The position numbers and the translations under genes were made by a program. Positions 6,689 to 14,254 of a stretch of DNA of 14,559 nt are shown here, one piece after another; position 1 is the first letter of the stretch; each line of letters begins with the position of its first letter. The DNA is from Gemmatimonadales bacterium UBA7889 (lineage in GTDB: Bacteria; Gemmatimonadota; Gemmatimonadetes; Longimicrobiales; Gaopeijiaceae). Below the pieces are notes generated by a model that had not been told where the DNA came from, did not search any database, and worked only from the letters and a program-made list of their open reading frames with translations. Location of the stretch: NCBI GenBank assembly GCA_002501085.1, contig DLRL01000004.1, positions 9,890-24,448 on the forward strand, written 5' to 3'.

Positions 6689-7630
6689 TTGAGCGTGAGA
6701 TTCGCTAGGAAAAGCTGCCGGCAATACTGGATTCCGGATATTGTGGGAGCGCTAGCTCTACTCTCCATAGGGGCCTGTGAGCCTACCACTACGGCCAGCC
6801 TTAACTGTCAGTCAACAACCACAACCATCTCACTTCCTGAAGAACTTGAAGAAACGAGTGGCGTCACAGTAAGCCTAAGCCAACCTGACGTATTTTGGAC
6901 CCATAACGATGATGGTTCGGTGCTTACTGCGATTGATCCAGATGGTGAAATCATTTTCCGTATTCGTATAAGGCCATCGCTCACAGACTGGGAGGATATC
7001 GCGACATCCAGCTGTGCTGGAGGCAAATCTTGCCTCTACCTCGCAGACACGGGAGACAACCTTGAGAGACGATCCGCCGGCGACATTAGTATACGGCGCC
7101 TCGAGGAACCTGATCTCGCTTCCGCCGATTTCAGAGCAACCCCTAACCAACAGATACCAGAGTTTGATGCTGATGTCTTCCCTGTCAGATTACCGGATGG
7201 TCCACGTGATATCGAGGCCCTCCTCGTCCTGCCTGGAGAAGATATTTATGTCACCACTAAAGGCCGCAACGGACCAGTAGCTGTATATCGATACCCACCA
7301 CCTCTTCGTCCTGACATAGTCACACTTGAACTCGTTCAGGAACTCTCAGCAGGAGCTCGAGTAATCCCCCGCCAAGTCACAGGAGGAAGTGTCTCTCCAG
7401 AAGGTGATATCTTGGCATTGCGCACATATGAGTCGCTTCAATTCTTCAAGTTCGTAGCCGACACACTCGTTCCCATAAAGGACAGCCACATAGACCTACG
7501 ACCACTTCTAGAGGCCCAGGGTGAGGGAATAGCAATCGGCCCAGGTGGTCTCCTAGTACTCACTTCTGAAGCGGTGGGAGAAACCCCACCGCAGATGAAT
7601 CTCATGCACTGCAACCTAGACGCTTCTTAG
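6689..7630 (+). CDS. Putative propeller-like envelope lipoprotein
   Basis: A 313-residue exported protein of uncertain function. The N-terminus is a lipoprotein signal ending ALALLSIGACEP, with Cys30 as the lipid site. The body is beta-rich with repeated blade-like phrases: TSGVTVSLSQPDVFWTHNDD (56-75), DWEDIATSS (100-108), LYLADTGDN (116-124), RDIEALLVLPGEDIYVTTKG (173-192) and TGGSVSPEGDILALRTY (231-247). These resemble phytase-like or SdiA-regulated beta-propeller proteins, but I cannot assign a ligand. Four cysteines remain in the mature chain (40, 109, 115, 308). The start is TTG 6689 or GTG 6695; neither has a strong ribosome site, fitting translation carried over from the DsbA-like gene that ends 10 bases upstream. 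Confidence 0.75.
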   Translation: MSVRFARKSCRQYWIPDIVGALALLSIGACEPTTTASLNCQSTTTTISLPEELEETSGVTVSLSQPDVFWTHNDDGSVLTAIDPDGEIIFRIRIRPSLTDWEDIATSSCAGGKSCLYLADTGDNLERRSAGDISIRRLEEPDLASADFRATPNQQIPEFDADVFPVRLPDGPRDIEALLVLPGEDIYVTTKGRNGPVAVYRYPPPLRPDIVTLELVQELSAGARVIPRQVTGGSVSPEGDILALRTYESLQFFKFVADTLVPIKDSHIDLRPLLEAQGEGIAIGPGGLLVLTSEAVGETPPQMNLMHCNLDAS

Positions 7631-7771
7631 GGAACCGCAGCAGCCTTCTTCACACACTAGCCCCAGTGGTGACTCCACAGAAATGGCACGCTGGAATCTC
7701 GAATAGAACCGAACGAAGTAGATGCTCATATCAAGACTATTCTGAGAATCCACTTCTAGTGATAGTTCCGC

Positions 7772-7777
7772 TATAAT
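7772..7777 (+). promoter_or_regulatory. Consensus -10 element (TATAAT) before the DUF5916 gene
   Basis: A perfect TATAAT lies in the 154-base gap before the DUF5916 gene. No convincing -35 box is present at 16-18 bases upstream. By normal spacing, transcription would start near base 7784, next to the ATG at 7785. The gap otherwise shows no strong terminator or small gene. Assignment rests on the hexamer and its position only. Confidence 0.5.
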
Positions 7778-7784
7778 CGCCACC

Positions 7785-10043
7785 ATGATATTTCTCCCGA
7801 AGGGTTTCTCTTTGCGCAACTCAGGCCTCCTGTCCAGCCTTCGCCAGCCCTTTTTGCTTCTCGGCACGATCGCAACTCTCACTGCAATCCTGAGTTCACA
7901 AATTACTGCTCAGGAAGACAGTGAATCCTACAAACTCCGCGCAGTTCTTGTTGATGAGGGACCGACCCTTGATGGCTCACTAGAGGACGCTGTGTGGCAG
8001 CTCGGAGCACTCGTTGACATGTTCGTCCAACAGGAACCCGACGAGGGCTCCCCGGCTACTGAACGTACCGAGGTCCGCATCCTGCACGACGGTCAGACAC
8101 TGTACCTCGGAGTGCTTGCGTTTGATTCTGATCCCCAGGCACTGACGGCTACTGAGATGCGTCGCGACTCGGAGCGGATTCTGTCAGAGGACAATTTTCA
8201 AGTGATCCTGGACACCTTCAGAGATTCCCGCTCTGCATACATGTTCGTGACCAATCCCCTGGGAGCGATGCTTGACCAACAGGTGGCCAACGAGGGCGAA
8301 GGAAGCCGCTCTGGTAGAACATCATCTAATATCAACCGTGACTGGGACGGAGTTTGGGAAGTGGCGGCAAAGCAAACTCCTAATGGCTGGGTTGCCGAAA
8401 TCGCGATCCCGATGATCACTCTGCGTTTCCCCGAATCAGAACCACAGAGTTGGGGGATCAACCTCATGCGGAATATCGGACGTAAGAACGAGCAAGCGTT
8501 CTGGTCCCCTATTCCAAAACCCTACAGCATCACACGCGTTAGCCTGGCTGGAACTCTCGACAACCTTAGTTCACTGAACCGAGGCCGAGATCTTAGATTT
8601 ACGCCATTTGTGACCGGTGGAGCAAGTCAGATCCGGAACGCAGGAGTGACCGATGATACCGTGCAACGAGACATCGGCATGGACCTCAAGTACGGTGTCA
8701 GTGCAGGCTTGAATCTCGATGTCACGATCAATACCGACTTTGCCCAAGCGGAAGTCGACGACGAGCAGATAAACCTCACACGTTTTGCGTTATTCTACCC
8801 AGAAAAACGAGATTTTTTCCTTGAGAACGCCGGTCAATTTGACGTTGGGTCTACAGATGCCTTTAATCGTCTGGCCAATCTGTTCTTCACAAGACGTATC
8901 GGTCTCTCAGATACCGGAGAGACGGTGCCGATCATTGGTGGGGCCAGGCTAACTGGTAAGGTCGGTCGAAATAATATTGCTCTCATGGACGTCCAGACCA
9001 GCGGTGCCCTTCAGGAATCCGGCGAAAATTTTCTTGTTGCTCGCTATAGTAGGAATATTCTGACCCGATCCAAGGTCGGCGCTTTATTCATCAACAAGGC
9101 CGAAACCGAGGGCACTCATTATAACCGTACGTATGCCGTTGACATGACGCTTGCTCCGCTTGCGAGCTTCACTGTAACTGGCTTTCTGGCTAAAACGGAA
9201 ACCCCCTCCATCAGTACCGGTGACATGGCTAGGTACCTGAACGCAACCTGGGTAAGCCAGAGTTGGCAGATTTTCGGAGAGTTCGCCGATTTTCAAGACA
9301 ACTTCAATCCTGAAGTGGGTTTTCTGCCACGCAGAGGAATACGCACAACCAAACTCCACTTCGAGTGGAATCCCCGCCCTGACAGATGGGGCCTTCGGGT
9401 ACTTTCTCCGATGTACAACATCCTCTATACGACGGACCAACAGAATCGGCTTGTGTCCCGGCGCCACCACTTCATGAACGGAGTACAGTTCGATAATGGG
9501 GCATACCTGAACATCATGTACAACCGACACTACGAACGGCTTGATAGACCATTCACAGTGCGAAAGGGAGTCACCATCGCTCCAGGCGCGTACCACTACG
9601 GGTCATTACGCCTTTCATTCAACAGTACTCAGGCACGGCGAATCTATTACAATCTGATGTTCGCTCCCCAGACCTTCTTTAACGGGACTCGTCTCGACAT
9701 GAATGGCACTGTAGGGGCGCGGATAACAAGCCAATTTTCTACTCAAGCTTCCTACTCCAGAAACGACATTGACCTTCCTGTAGGTGAATTCAAGGTTCAC
9801 TTAGCGGCATTTCGTATAGACTACGCCCTGTCGCCAAAAATCACCCTCCGAGCGATCTCTCAGTACAACTCCTCAACTGAGCAGTGGGGATCAAGCGCTC
9901 GCCTTCGGTACACATACAGACCCGGCAGTGACGTCTACCTCGTGTATGATGAGGTCCGGCGTGATCCGACAGATCCTACTGGCTTGCTCGAGTTCAGAGA
10001 TCGGCGGCTAACGCTCAAAGCTACCTACCTGTTGTCGCGATAG
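7785..10043 (+). CDS. DUF5916 outer-membrane protein with N-terminal carbohydrate-binding-like domain
   Basis: A protein of up to 752 residues. After an export signal (hydrophobic run about residues 22-38, likely cleavage after ITA at 42), residues about 48-260 form the CBM9-like sandwich: TLDGSLEDAVWQ, RILHDGQTLYLGVLAFDSDP and DWDGVWEVAAKQTPNGWVAE. The rest is the DUF5916 region, starting RFTPFVTGGA, with DFAQAEVDDEQINLTRF and FYPEKRDFFLENAGQF, then alternating strands up to RRLTLKATYLLSR, consistent with an outer-membrane barrel. Such proteins are common in Gemmatimonadota, Acidobacteriota and Bacteroidota; function is not established, though surface glycan or polymer handling is often guessed. 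The start is ATG 7785 (possibly leaderless) or TTG 7812, which has AAGGG seven bases upstream and gives a tidier signal peptide. The gene ends 9 bases from the convergent hydrolase gene. Confidence 0.9.
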   Translation: MIFLPKGFSLRNSGLLSSLRQPFLLLGTIATLTAILSSQITAQEDSESYKLRAVLVDEGPTLDGSLEDAVWQLGALVDMFVQQEPDEGSPATERTEVRILHDGQTLYLGVLAFDSDPQALTATEMRRDSERILSEDNFQVILDTFRDSRSAYMFVTNPLGAMLDQQVANEGEGSRSGRTSSNINRDWDGVWEVAAKQTPNGWVAEIAIPMITLRFPESEPQSWGINLMRNIGRKNEQAFWSPIPKPYSITRVSLAGTLDNLSSLNRGRDLRFTPFVTGGASQIRNAGVTDDTVQRDIGMDLKYGVSAGLNLDVTINTDFAQAEVDDEQINLTRFALFYPEKRDFFLENAGQFDVGSTDAFNRLANLFFTRRIGLSDTGETVPIIGGARLTGKVGRNNIALMDVQTSGALQESGENFLVARYSRNILTRSKVGALFINKAETEGTHYNRTYAVDMTLAPLASFTVTGFLAKTETPSISTGDMARYLNATWVSQSWQIFGEFADFQDNFNPEVGFLPRRGIRTTKLHFEWNPRPDRWGLRVLSPMYNILYTTDQQNRLVSRRHHFMNGVQFDNGAYLNIMYNRHYERLDRPFTVRKGVTIAPGAYHYGSLRLSFNSTQARRIYYNLMFAPQTFFNGTRLDMNGTVGARITSQFSTQASYSRNDIDLPVGEFKVHLAAFRIDYALSPKITLRAISQYNSSTEQWGSSARLRYTYRPGSDVYLVYDEVRRDPTDPTGLLEFRDRRLTLKATYLLSR

Positions 10044-10066
10044 GGTCTCTCACTATCTACGCAGGT
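10027..10066. other. Imperfect hairpin across the convergent gene ends
   Basis: ACCTG (10027-10031) pairs with CAGGT (10062-10066), CG (10036-10037) with CG (10060-10061), and GATAG (10039-10043) with CTATC (10053-10057), leaving unpaired bases TTGT and C on the left and TA on the right. The 9-base loop is exactly the gap between the two stop codons, and each stop codon lies in the stem. There is no T-run on either side, so it is not a standard intrinsic terminator; it could act as a weak two-way stop or be chance. Confidence 0.3.
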
Positions 10067-10925
10067 GCTGGTCAAACCATTCGATCATGGCTTGCTGTGC
10101 CCGCTCCCTATCTGCCGTCAGGCGGAATCCATGATCCCCACCAGGTATGATAATAAGCTCCGATTCCACTCGTTTTCCCTGCAGTGCCTCGAACATTACC
10201 TCACTGTTTTGCACGTTGACGAGCATGTCCGCGTCACCGTGGATCAGAAGCGTCGGAGGGTCGTCAGAAGAAGCGAAAAGGATGGGGGATATTGAAGCGG
10301 CTTGATCCTCGGAAAAATCGAGGGCCGGGAAGCGTTCGCTTGGACCCACTATTGTCCTAAGGTCCACAGGCGGGTAGTAGGCAACAACCGCAGCTACGCG
10401 AGCAGGTGTGCGCAGAATTTCATCACTCGAGTCTATCACTCCATCATCTGACGCCAAGCCCAACATAAGCGAGAGGTGCCCGCCGGCACTTCCACCGTAC
10501 ACGCCAAGGCGATCTTCATCAATGCCCAGTTCTTCTGAGTGCAACCGTATGTAGCGAAGCGCGCGTCTAACGTCAGCCTCGGCCTCCGGCACCTTATACC
10601 TAGGTGCACTTCCATGCCGAACGGCCATAACCGTAAGTCCCTTTTCCAGCAGACCTCCGAAGCTCCGAGCGATGAGCCATTCAGGAGGGCTCCAGCGTGA
10701 TACCCAGCCACCACTCACCATATACAGGACAGCTCCGCCGTGCGCGTTAGACGGACGAAATACATCGAATGTGAGCGCCATCCCGTCCTTGTGCCCATAA
10801 ACGACATCAGGGGTTACCTGAACATCGGCTTCTGATTCAGTAGCTGGCGCTTGCGCCGTCAGCGAACCCGAAAAACCCAGAGCTACCAGAAGAAGCACGA
10901 ACCCTGGAATCCATTTTGTCTTCAT
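10053..10925 (-). CDS. Exported alpha/beta hydrolase (esterase/lipase-like)
   Basis: A 290-residue secreted serine hydrolase. The start at ATG 10925-10923 has GGAG about nine bases upstream. The N-terminus is a signal peptide (MKTKW, hydrophobic core, cleavage near LTAQ at 22-25). The core has an oxyanion-type MVSGGWVSRW (69-78) in place of the usual HGGG, the nucleophile elbow VYGGSAGGHLS with Ser146, HGDADMLV with likely catalytic Asp233, and PGGDHGF with His265. The phrases DVRRALRYIRLHSEELGID and VVAYYPPVDLR are typical of the BD-FAE and hormone-sensitive-lipase-like hydrolases. Family members cleave acetyl or other ester bonds, often on plant or algal polymers; the substrate here is unknown. 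It stands alone on its strand, convergent with the DUF5916 gene and divergent from the PEBP gene. Confidence 0.9.
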   Translation of the reverse strand: MKTKWIPGFVLLLVALGFSGSLTAQAPATESEADVQVTPDVVYGHKDGMALTFDVFRPSNAHGGAVLYMVSGGWVSRWSPPEWLIARSFGGLLEKGLTVMAVRHGSAPRYKVPEAEADVRRALRYIRLHSEELGIDEDRLGVYGGSAGGHLSLMLGLASDDGVIDSSDEILRTPARVAAVVAYYPPVDLRTIVGPSERFPALDFSEDQAASISPILFASSDDPPTLLIHGDADMLVNVQNSEVMFEALQGKRVESELIIIPGGDHGFRLTADRERAQQAMIEWFDQHLRR

Positions 10926-11052
10926 AATCTCATCTCCGGGCAGTATTCAGCATGCTGTGATCAGCTTCCTCATAGAGCCAACATGCCCCCTAGAGGACCG
11001 TTCTGCCATCAGTCCTCCCACCGTAATCTCTGTAGGTCAGCCTTCTTAACGA

Positions 11053-11082
11053 TTGCTTTGAAACCGAGAGAGCCCGTAATCT
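11053..11082 (+). promoter_or_regulatory. Possible sigma-70-type promoter for the PEBP/dehydrogenase block
   Basis: In the 192-base divergent gap, TTGCTT (11053-11058) and TAATCT (11077-11082) sit 18 bases apart, about 35 bases before the PEBP start codon. Both boxes differ from consensus at two positions each, so the call is weak. No other feature is seen in this gap. Confidence 0.3.
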
Positions 11083-11103
11083 TCGCATTTCAGAATACGC
11101 AGT

Positions 11104-11110
11104 AAGGAGG
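11104..11110 (+). promoter_or_regulatory. Strong ribosome binding site (AAGGAGG)
   Basis: A full AAGGAGG lies seven bases before ATG 11118. It is among the strongest ribosome sites in the window and fixes the start of the PEBP gene; together with the overlapping next gene it suggests that translation of the dehydrogenase block is driven from here. Confidence 0.8.
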
Positions 11111-11117
11111 AGTAACC

Positions 11118-11735
11118 ATGAGGGCAAGGCGGCCAATCTATCTATGTGCTGCTCTGCTGGCGGTCGGTTCAGTCATGGAGCTCAGCGCCCAAACTCCCTC
11201 CACGTTCATCGTTGAGAGCCCGATGATGCGGACGGGGGAGATGATGCCTCGTAAGTATTCCCCTGACGGACCGAATCTTTCACCTCCCTTAACCTGGAGG
11301 GGGTTGCCAGCTGAAACCCGTCAGATAGCCGTAATATGCCAGGATCATGGAGCTGGGAACCCGCCCCCTTGGGTGCACTGGATCATCTACAACATCCCCG
11401 GGAACGCTACGGGATTGCCGGAGGGGGTCCCCTTTGAGTCCACTGACTCTATGCCACGGGAAATCACCGGTGCCACACACGGCAACAATGGCTGGGGTCT
11501 GTCGATGTACCGAGGTCCAGCTCCACCCAGAAATAGTGTTCATCATTACCACTTCGCCGTCTTCGCCCTGAATACTGAGCTAGACCTGCCGCCAGGACTC
11601 ACCCGAAACGAACTCCTAGAAGCGATCGACGGACACATCATTGGGGAAGGACACATGATGCCGATTTATCAGCGACAGCCGGCGGACCAGGATACGATAC
11701 CAAATAACTCGATCCATGGGTCATGGAATGACTAA
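11118..11735 (+). CDS. Exported YbhB/YbcL-type PEBP family protein
   Basis: A 205-residue protein of the phosphatidylethanolamine-binding (Raf kinase inhibitor-like) family. A signal peptide (MRARRPIY, hydrophobic core, cleavage near LSAQ at 22-25) exports it, unlike cytoplasmic YbhB. Family marks are YSPDGPNLSPPLTWRGLP (47-64), PPPWVHWIIYNIP (82-94), the GxNGWG turn (122-127), YRGPAPP (131-137) and HHYHFAVFALN (142-152), which line the small anion-binding pocket. The usual DPD-like segment here reads QDHGAGNP. Bacterial members have no agreed biochemical function; ligand binding is assumed from the pocket. The start is fixed by AAGGAGG. Its last 20 bases overlap the next gene, the gluconate-dehydrogenase subunit 3, so the proteins are probably made together. 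Confidence 0.9.
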   Translation: MRARRPIYLCAALLAVGSVMELSAQTPSTFIVESPMMRTGEMMPRKYSPDGPNLSPPLTWRGLPAETRQIAVICQDHGAGNPPPWVHWIIYNIPGNATGLPEGVPFESTDSMPREITGATHGNNGWGLSMYRGPAPPRNSVHHYHFAVFALNTELDLPPGLTRNELLEAIDGHIIGEGHMMPIYQRQPADQDTIPNNSIHGSWND

Positions 11736-12471
11736 GAATCCTCAAAAGAAGAGCCATCCCTCTGATGGCCCGGAGCAAACCACTTCCAAGATCACGCGTC
11801 GAGATCTCCTTAAGGCCGCGGGGGCTGCAGGCGCTGCCGCGCTGATTCCTACTTCACTTAAGGGAACCTCCAGCGCAACTAGCCCCATCCTAGATGGAGC
11901 TATGCGAGGCAGTGCGGCCATGCCCCCTGGGGCGCCACTCATGAATCTTACTGCCAGAGAAACCGAGATACTCGCGGCAATGGTCGACCGCTTAATCCCG
12001 TCGGACAAGCTTGGAATTGGGGCACTTGAAGCGGACGCTCTTGGATATATCGACCGTACCCTCAGTGAGCTCGGACCTGATTCTGTTGAGTCTTATCGCA
12101 CAGGCCTTGCAGCGCTCGATAGATATAGTGAATACACCCGTGGTGCCCGGTTCATCGAACTCTCGGAGCGAGATCAGGATTCCGCGCTCATCGACGTACA
12201 AACCGGAGGGGCTTCCGGTGCCGGAGTGGGCTTTGTTGGCAGCTCAGGTTCGTTTTTCAACATGGTGAAAAGTCACACATGGCAAGGCACATTCGGGGAC
12301 CCGCACTATGGTGGAAACCGAGAATTCGTGGGCTGGGACCTTATTGATTATCCGGGTGTTCGCATGCGCGTCACCGAGGAAGATCAGGAACAACTCGAAG
12401 CTGAAGAACTAGAACCGGAACGACGTTCAGCTTACGAGTTGTCCATGTTCCGGACCGGGCGGCCCCGATGA
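11716..12471 (+). CDS. Gluconate 2-dehydrogenase subunit 3 family protein, Tat-exported
   Basis: The small (gamma) partner of a GMC-type dehydrogenase, 251 residues from ATG 11716, or 247 from ATG 11728, which overlaps the previous gene by eight bases. The N-terminus has a clear Tat motif TRRDLLKAAGAAGAAAL (Arg28, Arg29) followed by a hydrophobic stretch. The Gluconate_2-dh3 domain spans about residues 76-215: LTARETEILAAMVDRLIPSD, the middle helices, and the end motif TFGDPHYGGNREFVGWDLIDYPG split over 195-215. A charged C-terminal tail rich in Glu follows. In known systems this subunit carries the folded flavoprotein through the Tat channel and stabilises it in the periplasm. The flavoprotein gene starts 32 bases downstream and has no signal of its own, which fits that role. 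Confidence 0.9.
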   Translation: MGHGMTKNPQKKSHPSDGPEQTTSKITRRDLLKAAGAAGAAALIPTSLKGTSSATSPILDGAMRGSAAMPPGAPLMNLTARETEILAAMVDRLIPSDKLGIGALEADALGYIDRTLSELGPDSVESYRTGLAALDRYSEYTRGARFIELSERDQDSALIDVQTGGASGAGVGFVGSSGSFFNMVKSHTWQGTFGDPHYGGNREFVGWDLIDYPGVRMRVTEEDQEQLEAEELEPERRSAYELSMFRTGRPR

Positions 12472-12503
12472 TCTACTCCTACTACTCAAAGGGGTGGTGA
12501 CCG

Positions 12504-14210
12504 ATGCCAAGGCAACTCAGGTCGACCGATGTTGTGATTGTTGGGATGGGCGCCGCCGGAGGCGTAGCAGCGCTGCCCTTGGCTGAAGCAGGACTAGATG
12601 TGGTGGGTCTCGAGGCGGGTACCTGGCTAGACCAGCGTGACTTCGCACCTGACGAGATTCGTAACAACTACCGTGACTGGCCAATGCTCGTAAAGAAGTG
12701 TGAGAACGAGCGACCCACGTCGAGAGCAACATCCGCTACCAACGCCAACCGTGTAGGTGGGCACCCAATGATGAATGCAGTTGGTGGAACTGCAGTCCAC
12801 TATTGGGCGCAAAGTTGGCGCCTCAATCCTTGGGATTTCCAGGTTGTAAGCGAAACTGCACGTCGTTACGGGCGGTCTAAGATCCCAGCAAATTCAACTG
12901 TTGAAGACTGGCCGTTTGGGTATGATGAACTCGAACCCTACTACGACCGGGTTGAACGCGAGATTGGGGTATCAGGACAGGCAGGCAACGTTAGCGGCAA
13001 TATCGACCTGAAAGGGAATAGGTTCGAGGGACCCCGGAAGCGACCCTACCCTATGCCCCCCCTACGTTGGACGGGGTTTCTTGAAACGATGGCTGACGCT
13101 GCTCACTCACTCGGATGGCATCCTTTTCCAGGTCCCGCAGCAATCAACTCTGAGCGTTACGATGGCCGTGCCGGATGCGCCTACCATGGCTTTTGCTCCA
13201 AAGGCGGCTGCCCCGTCAACGCAAAGAATTCACCGCACCTGACTACGATTCCGAAAGCTCTCGACACTGGCAATCTGCGGATCGTGACTCAAGCCCACGT
13301 AACGACCCTCGAGATGGACGGTGAGGGTCGGGTAACAGGCGTGAATTATGTGGTCGGTAGCGAGGAGTACTTCCAACCAGCCAAGGTCGTATTACTAGCC
13401 TGCTACACCTACGAAAACGTGCGGCTGCTTCTGCTCTCCAAGTCGAGTGCTTATCCGGACGGTCTATCAAATAATCACGGACAGGTCGGACGTCACTATT
13501 TCAGCCACCATCAAGGTGCTGCCGTTAGTGCGCTCTTCCCGTTTGACCTCAAGTCTTGGTATGGACTGCCAGCTCAAGGCGTCGCGATTGATGACTGGGC
13601 TGATGACAACTTTGACCACGCAGGGCACGATTTTATCGGAGGTGGCAACCTCTGGGTGATGTCTGACCGGCGACCGATTTCAGCGGCAAGCATGAGCACC
13701 TACGGAAACGGACGGAACTGGGGCTCCGGATGGAAGCAGTTCATTCGGGAAAATGCTGACCGTTCGCACTCGTCTTATATCCAAAAAACGACGCTCCCTT
13801 ACGAAGACAATTACCTCGATCTCGATCCTATGGTCACCGACGAACTTGGCCTCCCGGTGATTCGTATCACCGCTCAATTCAAGCAGAACGAGCGTGCGAT
13901 AGCCGAGTTCACCCAAAATCGGATGGAGGAATGGTACCGGGAAGCGGGCGCTATTGAAGTTACCCGGGGTGGGCTTGGTAACTCGATGGGCATCTCCACA
14001 CACGCCTACGGAGGCACCCGCATGGGACACGACCCGGAGACGAATGTTGTTAATCCGTGGGGCTTTTCACACGAGGCTCCAAACCTAGGAATCCTTGGTG
14101 CCTCAGTGATGGGCACGAGTGGTGCACGAAATCCGACGCTTACATCACAGGCGCTCGCTTGGCGCAGCGCGGCCCACCTCATCGAGAACTGGGAAGACGC
14201 TTCAGGTTAA
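12504..14210 (+). CDS. GMC family FAD-dependent dehydrogenase, large subunit
   Basis: A 568-residue flavoprotein that would oxidise a sugar or alcohol in the periplasm. The FAD dinucleotide motif VVIVGMGAAGG is at residues 10-20, followed by GLEAG at 35-39. NAVGGTAVHYWAQSWRL (91-107) is the second flavin contact. A cysteine cluster GCAYHGFCSKGGCP puts Cys225, Cys231 and Cys236 close together. The C-terminal GMC domain has STHAYGGTRMG with likely catalytic His500 and GTSGARNPTLTSQALAWR with Asn543. It lacks a signal peptide, so export probably depends on the Tat-tagged subunit 3 encoded just upstream. The start ATG 12504 has a GGGGTGG ribosome site. Relatives include gluconate, 2-ketogluconate, sorbitol and FAD-glucose dehydrogenases; substrate is not decidable here. 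No cytochrome subunit gene lies in the window. Confidence 0.92.
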   Translation: MPRQLRSTDVVIVGMGAAGGVAALPLAEAGLDVVGLEAGTWLDQRDFAPDEIRNNYRDWPMLVKKCENERPTSRATSATNANRVGGHPMMNAVGGTAVHYWAQSWRLNPWDFQVVSETARRYGRSKIPANSTVEDWPFGYDELEPYYDRVEREIGVSGQAGNVSGNIDLKGNRFEGPRKRPYPMPPLRWTGFLETMADAAHSLGWHPFPGPAAINSERYDGRAGCAYHGFCSKGGCPVNAKNSPHLTTIPKALDTGNLRIVTQAHVTTLEMDGEGRVTGVNYVVGSEEYFQPAKVVLLACYTYENVRLLLLSKSSAYPDGLSNNHGQVGRHYFSHHQGAAVSALFPFDLKSWYGLPAQGVAIDDWADDNFDHAGHDFIGGGNLWVMSDRRPISAASMSTYGNGRNWGSGWKQFIRENADRSHSSYIQKTTLPYEDNYLDLDPMVTDELGLPVIRITAQFKQNERAIAEFTQNRMEEWYREAGAIEVTRGGLGNSMGISTHAYGGTRMGHDPETNVVNPWGFSHEAPNLGILGASVMGTSGARNPTLTSQALAWRSAAHLIENWEDASG

Positions 14211-14254
14211 ACTGACTGCCGAACAAAGAACCTGCGCAGGGACTGTAAGAGCAA

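Noticed and set aside
5998..7153. A 15-base exact repeat (ACCCCTAACCAACAG) at 5998-6012 and 7139-7153
   Set aside because: Both copies encode the same TPNQQ pentapeptide in linker-like regions of neighbouring genes; a single short match of this kind can arise by chance and has no flanking homology.
9084..9596. 170-residue minus-strand frame inside the DUF5916 gene
   Set aside because: Antisense shadow of a well-supported coding region; no ribosome site or recognisable motif.
10851..11105. 84-residue plus-strand frame over the 5' end of the esterase gene and the following gap
   Set aside because: Cysteine/His/Arg-rich translation without structure, no ribosome site, and it covers the likely promoter of the PEBP gene.
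14231..14240. CCTGCGCAGG palindrome after the GMC gene, considered as terminator
   Set aside because: No loop, no T-run and only five base pairs per arm; another gene starts 15 bases later on the same strand.
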